In this document: positions 1-5,336 of the stretch, piece after piece
Layout: each line of letters begins with the position of its first letter
Numbering within the stretch: position 1 is the first letter of the stretch
Assembly: GCA_031404455.1 (NCBI GenBank)
Contig: JANNHP010000274.1
Coordinates: forward strand, 1-9,191
Reading direction: 5' to 3'
DNA length: 9,191 nt
Origin: JANNHP01 sp031404455
GTDB taxonomy: Bacteria > Planctomycetota > JAJSAM01 > JAJVHW01
The notes under the pieces: generated by a model
The model's database searches: none
Seen by the model: the letters and a program-made list of their open reading frames with translations, nothing else
Told to the model about the DNA's origin: nothing
Program-made: the position numbers and the translations under genes

Positions 1-358
1 GCGCGAGTTCCACCGCGTGCTGCGACCGGGCGGGTTCCTCTACACCGACAACGATTCGAACGCGGCGTTCCACCGCCGCTTCGGCTGGTGGCTCGACGTG
101 CGCCGCGCGGCGAAGGTGAAGCGCGCGCGCACTCCCGAGGACGCCGAACTGGAACGCCTCGCCGAGTACCATCATGGCACGGGTCTCGACGCGGAGTCCC
201 TGCGCGCCGATCTCGCCGCCGCGGGGTTCTCGCGCGCTCTCGTCGTCTACCAGCACCCGCCGAGGCCGGACGAGTTCACGAAGCTGCTGATGCAGCTCGA
301 AGCGCTCGAGCCTTCGACCGACCTGCGCTACTACTTCCAGCTCATCGCCTGGAAGTAG
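1..358 (+). CDS. SAM-dependent methyltransferase, C-terminal part (5' truncated by window edge)
   Basis: The reading frame is open from base 2 to a TAG at 356-358, so the gene starts outside the window and about 118 residues are visible. The first residues, EFHRVLRPGGFLYTDND, match the segment found late in the Rossmann core of class I (type 11-like) methyltransferases: an acidic helix, then R-V-L-x-P-G-G, then a hydrophobic strand. The SAM-binding G-x-G motif would lie upstream and cannot be seen. The rest is a helical region (residues about 25-80) and a terminal strand ending YYFQLIAWK, which resembles the last antiparallel strands of the fold. The substrate cannot be told from this part. 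The gene is convergent with the WbqC-family gene, with three bases between the stops. The GTG at 17 lies inside the motif and is not a plausible start. Confidence 0.75.
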   Translation, partial: REFHRVLRPGGFLYTDNDSNAAFHRRFGWWLDVRRAAKVKRARTPEDAELERLAEYHHGTGLDAESLRADLAAAGFSRALVVYQHPPRPDEFTKLLMQLEALEPSTDLRYYFQLIAWK

Positions 359-361
359 CGA

Positions 362-1072
362 TCACCCCCGCGACGGCGGCCGGATGCCTGCGCGCAGCAG
401 CGACGCCGCGTCGCCGGGGGCGCTGAAGAGCAGGTCCACCGCCGAGAGCCCCGGCACGAAGTCGCCGTGCGGCTGGGCATACGCGGGATGTTCGAACACG
501 CTGTACACGAGGTCGATCCCGGCGGCGGCGAAGGGCGCGGGTTCGTTGTACTTCCTCGCTCCCTGGCCCGAGAGGTACGTGCAGGCGCCGAGTCGCCGGC
601 AGATCTCGAGGTTGCCGTCGCTGCCGTGCGCTTCGCGGGGGCCGAGGTCCGAAGCGCGGACGACGCGAGTGCCGATCGAGAACGCGCCGAGGAGGTACGC
701 GATCAGCCGTTCGTTCATCGCGGCGAGGCGCGGCTCGCGCGACCGGAGTGCCTCCACGATCGCGGGAGCGTGACGCGCCCAGCCCGGCGTCGCGCCGTAC
801 GCGTTCTCGATCACGCGCGCCGCGTGGACGTCCCACTTCCCGTCGTGCGAGATCTCGGCGGCGTCGATGCGCACCGTGTCGCCGCGGCGCACCGGAACCG
901 TGAGATCGCGCGGACCCTCGCGCCCCTTGATCTTCACCCGCTGCGTCGGTCCGGCGCGTTCGAGCTGGACGTCGTCGAGGAGGACGAGCACGTCCGCCTG
1001 CGCCGACTTCGCGAACCACCCGAGCCACGGGAGGAAGTTCGGCTGGTGGATCGCGACGACGGGCCGCCTCAC
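362..1072 (-). CDS. WbqC family protein
   Basis: A 236-residue protein that looks like a complete WbqC-family member. The N-terminal signature is IHQPNFLPWLGWF (residues 8-20) followed by DVLVLLDDVQ (27-36), the family hallmark. A second conserved block, YLSGQGARKY, is at residues 166-175. There is no signal peptide or membrane segment, so it is probably cytosolic. Family members often sit in O-antigen or other glycan and amino-sugar gene clusters, and the biochemical activity is not well settled. Here the only neighbour that could fit is the truncated methyltransferase. The start is taken as GTG at 1072 because the conserved N-terminus begins four residues later. No Shine-Dalgarno sequence precedes it; upstream is TACATT followed by GCGGCG, which could mean a leaderless transcript. 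The family call is firm, the exact start less so. Confidence 0.88.
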   Translation of the reverse strand: MRRPVVAIHQPNFLPWLGWFAKSAQADVLVLLDDVQLERAGPTQRVKIKGREGPRDLTVPVRRGDTVRIDAAEISHDGKWDVHAARVIENAYGATPGWARHAPAIVEALRSREPRLAAMNERLIAYLLGAFSIGTRVVRASDLGPREAHGSDGNLEICRRLGACTYLSGQGARKYNEPAPFAAAGIDLVYSVFEHPAYAQPHGDFVPGLSAVDLLFSAPGDAASLLRAGIRPPSRG

Positions 1073-1078
1073 CGCCGC

Positions 1079-1084
1079 AATGTA
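1079..1084 (-). promoter_or_regulatory. possible -10 element of a leaderless wbqC-family transcript
   Basis: On the minus strand TACATT matches TATAAT at four of six positions and fits the TAnnnT pattern of leaderless genes. It is followed by six bases (GCGGCG) and then the GTG start, so transcription would begin at or next to the start codon. No purine-rich ribosome binding site is present. No convincing -35 hexamer is seen about 17 bases upstream, where the DNA is almost pure G+C. This is an inference from spacing. Confidence 0.25.
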
Positions 1085-1132
1085 GCGTGGCGCCGCGCGC
1101 CGCGCGCGGCATGCTGTCGGCCGTGACCAGAC

Positions 1133-1137
1133 GGAGG
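1133..1137 (+). promoter_or_regulatory. ribosome binding site deciding the start of the TPR protein
   Basis: GGAGG lies six bases before the ATG at 1144. The frame is open further upstream, but only this ATG has a Shine-Dalgarno match and gives a protein starting directly with a signal-peptide-like sequence. Confidence 0.75.
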
Positions 1138-1143
1138 AAGTCC

Positions 1144-2226
1144 ATGAGGCTCGAAGCCGCGCTGATCGCTCTCGCCGCCCTCTTCGCCGCGCCGGCGCCG
1201 GCCGACGACTCGGCTCCGCCCGCGCCGCCCCCCGCGCCGCCCACGGTGCCGCGGCCGAAGAAGCCGATCGAGCCGCGGAAGTTCGCGGGCGGGAAGCTCG
1301 TCGATCCCTACTGGGGCGCCACGTACGAGGTCGCGGGGCTCGAGGAGAAGCCGGGCAAGCCCCCGCTCGGCAAGCTCTTCGACGGGAAGTCGGGCCGCGT
1401 GCAGATCGAGATCGCGATCTTCGAGCACCCGGACGAGCTCGGCGCGAAAGCGCGCCGCGACGCGGAGAAGAGGAAGTGGGACGCGAAGCCCCGCGCGATG
1501 AAGGACGTCGAAGCGGGAGACGACCCAGCGCCGTGGGTGACGTTCGAGGAGCAGTCGCCCTCCGGCGGCATGCGCAAGCACGGATACGCCTGGTTCGCGC
1601 GCGGCTGCCGCGCGTTCGTCGTCCACGCCCACGCGGTCGCGGACGTGGAGGGCGCCTCCAGCCTGATCAGGTCGGCGCTCGCAGGACTCACGGTCGGGCC
1701 CGAGACGGGCGCCGCGATCGCGGTCGAGACCGTCAGCAGGGAACGCGAGATGCCGTACGACGACGCGGGCGTCCTCGCGGCGGCGGCGGAGCACTACCTG
1801 CGGCCGGACTTCGAATCGGTGACGCGGCCCGCGATCGCCGAGGACCTGCTGAAGCGCGCGATCGCAAACCTCCCCGGCTCGCCGATCGAGCGCAACGCCC
1901 TCGGCGTGATGAAGATCTACGAGAACCTCGTCGTCGCCGAGGTCAGGCTGAAGAAGTACGACGAGGCGATCGCCGCCGGGATCCTCTGCGTCGAGAAGGC
2001 CGGGAAGACCGACTCGCCGGGCCCGGACACGGCGAACGCGAACTACAACCTCGCCTGCGCGTACTCGGTCGCCGGCAAGCTCGACGAAGCGTTCGCGGCG
2101 CTTGCGAAGGCGTTCGAACGGTTCCCGCCGGTGCCCGACGATCATCTCGCCAAGGACACCGACCTCGACAACTGCCGCAAGGACCCGCGGTGGGCGAAGT
2201 TCATCGAGGCGCGGCCGAAGAAGTAG
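1144..2226 (+). CDS. exported protein with C-terminal TPR-like repeats, function unknown
   Basis: A 360-residue protein I cannot assign to a named family. Residues 1-20 are a likely Sec signal peptide: a short charged start, a hydrophobic A/L/I core, and an A-P-A site before DD at 21-22. There is no lipobox cysteine. Next comes a proline-rich stretch (about 24-45). A globular alpha/beta domain follows (about 45-175); its sequence WVTFEEQ and later a V-x-A-H-A strand loosely recall small periplasmic domains that monitor or bind other proteins, but this is weak. From about 225 the protein is helical. NANYNLACAYSVAGKLDEA (about 299-317) is a good tetratricopeptide repeat, and the tail, with D-x-D-L-D-N-C-R-K-D-P-R-W, is the usual capping segment after a last TPR. 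A protein-binding role in the cell envelope is inferred. It is divergent from the wbqC-family gene and convergent with the FHA gene 27 bases away. Confidence 0.82.
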   Translation: MRLEAALIALAALFAAPAPADDSAPPAPPPAPPTVPRPKKPIEPRKFAGGKLVDPYWGATYEVAGLEEKPGKPPLGKLFDGKSGRVQIEIAIFEHPDELGAKARRDAEKRKWDAKPRAMKDVEAGDDPAPWVTFEEQSPSGGMRKHGYAWFARGCRAFVVHAHAVADVEGASSLIRSALAGLTVGPETGAAIAVETVSREREMPYDDAGVLAAAAEHYLRPDFESVTRPAIAEDLLKRAIANLPGSPIERNALGVMKIYENLVVAEVRLKKYDEAIAAGILCVEKAGKTDSPGPDTANANYNLACAYSVAGKLDEAFAALAKAFERFPPVPDDHLAKDTDLDNCRKDPRWAKFIEARPKK

Positions 2227-2253
2227 CGGTGCGCGAGCGAGGTCCGCAGCGCT

Positions 2254-2943
2254 TCAGGCCTGGCAGAAGCGCCATCGGCGCGAGCCGATCTGGATCAGGT
2301 CGCCGTCGGCGAGAGGGCCGTCCTCGACGTGGTGCCCGTTCACCTTCAGGCGGGTCGAGAGGGCCAGCACGCGGAAGCCGTGTTCGCCCTTGATCACCAC
2401 GCCGGCCTTCGCGGGGGCGAAGAGCCCGGCGATGCGGATCTCGGCGGAGGCGTCCTTGCCGATCACGTAGTAGACCTTGTCGAGGATGACGTTCTTCTTC
2501 TCGGTCTCGGGCGCGAGCTGGACGAGCTGGGGGGCGGCGCCGCGCTGGGAGGACCCGATGATCCGTTCGATGTCCCGCTTGTCGAGGCGGAACGTCATGT
2601 CGGCCTGGATCGGCAGCGAGGGCGCCGCCTCCGGCTTCGCCGCGACGCTCACCGGCTCGAGCGCCTCGAACTGGAAGGCGTACTTCCCGATGAAGAACTC
2701 GTCCGTCTCGCGGAGCTGGTGGTGGAAGACCTTGTCGCCGCCGACGAACGTGCCGTTGTGGCTCTTCAGGTCCGCGAGGATGTAGCCCTCGGGCGTCTTC
2801 TCGATCGTGGCGTGGCGCCGCGAAGCGCCGATGTTCTCGACGACGATGTCGCACGTGGCGTCGCGCCCGATGTCGATCAGGGGCTTGTCGAACGTGAACT
2901 TCTTCACCGGCTTACCGCCGAACGTCATCGTCACACGGAACAT
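2254..2943 (-). CDS. protein with two FHA domains
   Basis: A 229-residue, apparently cytosolic protein. FHA domain 1 (about residues 4-95) has the diagnostic residues of phosphothreonine-binding domains: G26-R27, S41-x-x-H44 and N63-G64-T65. After a linker (about 96-150), a second FHA-like fold spans about 151-228, ending in G-D-x-I-x-I-G and W-R-F. In this copy the G-R is G162-K163, the S-x-x-H segment is replaced by P177-A-K-A180, and only N202-G203 remains, so it probably does not bind phosphothreonine. FHA proteins are typical partners of Ser/Thr kinases, but no kinase is in the window. The ATG at 2943 is chosen because GGGAG lies seven bases before it and the FHA fold starts at once. The frame extends 152 codons upstream into sequence with no protein-like character and into dnaG, so that extension is rejected. 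The gene is divergent from dnaG. Confidence 0.92.
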   Translation of the reverse strand: MFRVTMTFGGKPVKKFTFDKPLIDIGRDATCDIVVENIGASRRHATIEKTPEGYILADLKSHNGTFVGGDKVFHHQLRETDEFFIGKYAFQFEALEPVSVAAKPEAAPSLPIQADMTFRLDKRDIERIIGSSQRGAAPQLVQLAPETEKKNVILDKVYYVIGKDASAEIRIAGLFAPAKAGVVIKGEHGFRVLALSTRLKVNGHHVEDGPLADGDLIQIGSRRWRFCQA

Positions 2944-3292
2944 GTGCTCTCTCCCGGCCCTCGGGGGCCTCGGGACTGCTCTCTGCTCTCGGCTCCCTAT
3001 CGGACTGATGGACCTCTCGGATTGAGGAGGAGCGCCGCGTCCGACCTCGGCGCTAGCATCGGGCCCTCCCCTTGGAGGCTGTCGGGGAACCCCCTTCGGC
3101 GCCGGCCGTGCGACGCTAGGGTCGCCGTGGCGCCCCGGGAGGACCGTGACCTCGCAGCCTGCTGCCCGGTCTCTCGCGCTCGGGAACTCATCGGAGTCGC
3201 CGGGGCGCGGGAGCCTCGCTCCAGGCTCGCGAGGGCGCACCCGGCGCTCCGAAGGGACCTCGAACTGCCTCTCACCCCCGGCCCGGGAGCCC
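2944..3292. promoter_or_regulatory. 349-base divergent intergenic region between the FHA gene and dnaG
   Basis: No protein-coding signal is seen here. It should hold the promoters for both genes. On the plus strand TAGCAT (3054-3059) and TAGGGT (3117-3122), each preceded by CGC, are weak -10 candidates without a clear -35. A small hairpin can form in the dnaG leader from GAGCCT (3211-3216) and AGGCTC (3223-3228). The heptamer TGCTCTC (GAGAGCA on the minus strand) occurs three times on the FHA side, at 2945-2951, 2977-2983 and 2984-2990; the first overlaps the FHA ribosome binding site. Confidence 0.45.
2951..2955 (-). promoter_or_regulatory. ribosome binding site of the FHA protein
   Basis: On the minus strand GGGAG lies seven bases upstream of the ATG at 2943, which supports the short form of the protein over the long open frame. 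Confidence 0.6.
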
Positions 3293-5185
3293 ATGGCGCG
3301 TTTCTCCGAAGACGTCCTCTCCTCGATCCGACAGGCGATCGACCTGTCGGAGCTCGTCGGCCGCTTCGTGCCGCTCAAGCGCTCGGGCAAGTCGTTCAAG
3401 GGCTGCTGCCCCTTCCACCAGGAGAAGACGCCCTCCTTCCACGTCTGGCCGGAGGAGGGAACCTGGAAGTGCTTCGGCTGTCAGAAGGGCGGCAACGCGT
3501 TCACCTTCCTCACCGAGCGCGAGGGGATCACCTTCCCGGAGGCCGTGCGACAGCTCGCCGGCGAAGCCGGGATCGCGCTCGCCGAGGACGACGACCCGGC
3601 GGCGAGCGAGCAGGCGTCGAGGATCGCGCGCCTGCGCGACGTCTCCGAGTGGGCCTGCCGCTTCTTCGAGAAGTCGCTGCGGACGCCCGAAGGCGAGGTC
3701 GCGCGCGAGTACTTCAAGCGGCGCGGGATCAAGGGCGAGACCGCACTTCGCTTCCGACTCGGCTTCGCCCCGCCCGGCTGGCAGAACCTCCTCGGCGCCG
3801 CCACGCGCGCGGGGGTGCCCGAGGCCGATCTCGTCGATCTCGGACTCGTGCGCAGGAAGGACGCCGAGGAGGGCCGCCCCGTCCGGCTCTTCGACATGTT
3901 CCGGGACCGGGTCACCTTCCCCATCTGCGACACGCAGGGCCACGTCGTGGCGTTCGGCGCGCGGACGCTCGGCGACGACGAGCCGAAGTACCTGAACTCG
4001 CCCGAGAACCCGCTCTTCTCGAAGGGCCGCACCGTCTACGCGCTGCACCTCGCGAAGCAGGAGATGCTGCGCTCCGGCGAGGGCGCCGTGATGGAGGGCT
4101 ACACCGACGTCATCATGGCGCACCAGTGCGGCTGGCCGGTGGCGGTCGCCGGGCTCGGCACGGCGCTGACCCGCGAGCAGGCGGCGACGATCGCGCGCTA
4201 CGTCAAGCGCCTCCACCTCGTCTATGACGGCGACCCCGCGGGCCAGCGCGCGGCGGAGCGCAACGCGCCCGCCTTCCTGCCCGAGGAGATCGAGACGCGC
4301 GTCGCCGTGCTGCCGCAGGGCGAGGACCCGTGCGACACGCTGCTCCGCAGCGGGCTCCCGGCGCTGCGCGCGTGCATCGACGCGGGACGCGAGGCGTTCG
4401 ACCACCTCCTCGTCGCGAAAGCGGCGCCGCACGACATGAAGAGCGTGCCCGGGCAGGCGCAGGCGCTCGACGCCGCGCTCGAAGTGCTCGTGCCCGTGAC
4501 GAACGACGTGCGCCGGTCGCTCTACGTGAAGCGCGTGTCCGACCAGTACCGGATCCAGGAGGACGTCGTCACCGCGCGACTGCGCGAGATGCGGGCCTCG
4601 GCGGCCGCGCGGGGGGAGCGGCGGACCTTCTCGTCCCCGGCGCCGCCGCCCCGTCCGGAGTCCATCCCGGCCGAGGCGCTCGGGGTGTCGGAGGCTCCGC
4701 CGGCGACCGTCGGCACGGTTCGCGTCCCACCCGCGCCGACGCCCGCGGGTACTCCCCCCGCGACCGAGGAGCACCTCGTGGCGGCGCTACTCGGCCGGCC
4801 CGAGCTCGCCGGCGAGGCCGCGGAGCGACTTCCCGCCGAGGCCCTGACCCACCCGCTCTGCCGCGCGCTCTACGAGCGGATCGTCGGGTACTGGGAGGAG
4901 ACGGGCCGGAGCCCGACGGCGGCGTCGATCCTCGACGCGATCGAGGAACCTGAACTCGCATCGTTCGCGGCCGGACTGGTCGTCCAGGCGCCGGGGATGG
5001 ACCTCGAGCGGCAGGGACGCGACTGCATGACCCTGCTCGCCGGTCAGTTCGAGGCGCGCCGGCTGCGGGACGAACAGCTCTGGATGGCCGATCCTGCCGA
5101 GTCCCGCCGCAGCCTGCTTCCCGAAGAGGGTGAAATCCTGAGGCGCACGGTGGAGTTTCATCGCAGGCGCGCCGTCAAACCCTGA
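3293..5185 (+). CDS. dnaG: DNA primase DnaG
   Basis: A 630-residue primase that makes RNA primers at the replication fork and is recruited by the DnaB helicase. The length is normal for the family. The N-terminal CHC2 zinc-binding domain has ligands C39-x2-H42 and C60-x2-C63 inside the conserved K-G-C-C-P-F-H and F-G-C-Q-K-G-G-N context. The RNA polymerase core follows, with the EPKYLNSPEN signature ahead of the TOPRIM motif. TOPRIM metal-binding residues are E268 (EGYTDV) and D312/D314 (YDGDPAG). A proline- and alanine-rich linker (about 434-490) leads to a helical C-terminal domain (about 491-630) of the type that binds DnaB. The start ATG has GGGAG only three bases upstream, a short spacing, but the encoded MARFSEDVLSSIRQAIDL is the typical primase N-terminus. 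The frame extends to a GTG at 3146, but the added residues are low-complexity and not primase-like. rpoD follows after 151 bases. Confidence 0.98.
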   Translation: MARFSEDVLSSIRQAIDLSELVGRFVPLKRSGKSFKGCCPFHQEKTPSFHVWPEEGTWKCFGCQKGGNAFTFLTEREGITFPEAVRQLAGEAGIALAEDDDPAASEQASRIARLRDVSEWACRFFEKSLRTPEGEVAREYFKRRGIKGETALRFRLGFAPPGWQNLLGAATRAGVPEADLVDLGLVRRKDAEEGRPVRLFDMFRDRVTFPICDTQGHVVAFGARTLGDDEPKYLNSPENPLFSKGRTVYALHLAKQEMLRSGEGAVMEGYTDVIMAHQCGWPVAVAGLGTALTREQAATIARYVKRLHLVYDGDPAGQRAAERNAPAFLPEEIETRVAVLPQGEDPCDTLLRSGLPALRACIDAGREAFDHLLVAKAAPHDMKSVPGQAQALDAALEVLVPVTNDVRRSLYVKRVSDQYRIQEDVVTARLREMRASAAARGERRTFSSPAPPPRPESIPAEALGVSEAPPATVGTVRVPPAPTPAGTPPATEEHLVAALLGRPELAGEAAERLPAEALTHPLCRALYERIVGYWEETGRSPTAASILDAIEEPELASFAAGLVVQAPGMDLERQGRDCMTLLAGQFEARRLRDEQLWMADPAESRRSLLPEEGEILRRTVEFHRRRAVKP

Positions 5186-5264
5186 GCGAGCGGTCGTGAC
5201 GGAACTCCCCGCAGCGCCGAGCGTCCGGGGTCGGCCTGCCGGACTATTTTCCGTCTCCGCCCAA

Positions 5265-5280
5265 CCGGGGCTTTCCCCGG
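5265..5280 (+). other. stem-loop in the dnaG-rpoD gap
   Basis: CCGGGG (5265-5270), loop CTTT, CCCCGG (5275-5280): a perfect six-base-pair G+C stem. No T-run follows, so it is not a standard intrinsic terminator. It lies about 57 bases upstream of the rpoD start, inside the 151-base gap, which otherwise has only weak TAnnnT candidates (TATTTT near 5245; TAAGCT near 5295). It could be a processing, stability or leader structure; this is inference. Confidence 0.4.
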
Positions 5281-5326
5281 AGGGTGCCGGCCGGTAAGCT
5301 CGGAAGTTTCGCCGTCTCCCTGGCAC

Positions 5327-5330
5327 AGGA
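5327..5330 (+). promoter_or_regulatory. ribosome binding site of rpoD
   Basis: AGGA lies six bases before the ATG at 5337. It is a modest Shine-Dalgarno match but correctly spaced, and no better start is seen nearby. Confidence 0.5.
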
Positions 5331-5336
5331 TGTCCC

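Noticed and set aside
1087..1143. Longer start for the TPR protein at 1087 or 1108
   Set aside because: It would bury the signal peptide behind about 19 arginine-rich residues and ignore the GGAGG placed for the ATG at 1144.
342..1244. Minus-strand 300-codon frame overlapping the wbqC-family gene
   Set aside because: It is the wrong frame of a gene with a clear family signature.
1069..2145. Minus-strand 358-codon frame opposite the TPR protein gene
   Set aside because: The plus-strand gene has a ribosome binding site, a signal peptide and TPR motifs. The minus-strand product is arginine-rich and featureless.
3146..3292. Longer DnaG starting at GTG 3146
   Set aside because: The 49 extra residues are S/G/P/R-rich and unlike any primase N-terminus, while the ATG at 3293 starts exactly where the family starts.
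2944..3399. Longer FHA protein starting at 3399 inside dnaG
   Set aside because: The extension overlaps the primase start antisense and has no protein-like features. The ATG at 2943 has a good ribosome binding site.
2329..4227. Plus-strand 632-codon frame crossing the FHA gene and dnaG
   Set aside because: It overlaps the antisense of the FHA gene and the wrong frame of dnaG, and the product is arginine-rich with no motif.
3272..4774. Minus-strand 500-codon frame opposite dnaG
   Set aside because: It is a shadow of the primase, with a low-complexity arginine/glycine/valine-rich product.
5265..5280. The dnaG-rpoD stem-loop as an intrinsic terminator
   Set aside because: No T-run follows the stem, so it was kept only as a structure of unknown role.
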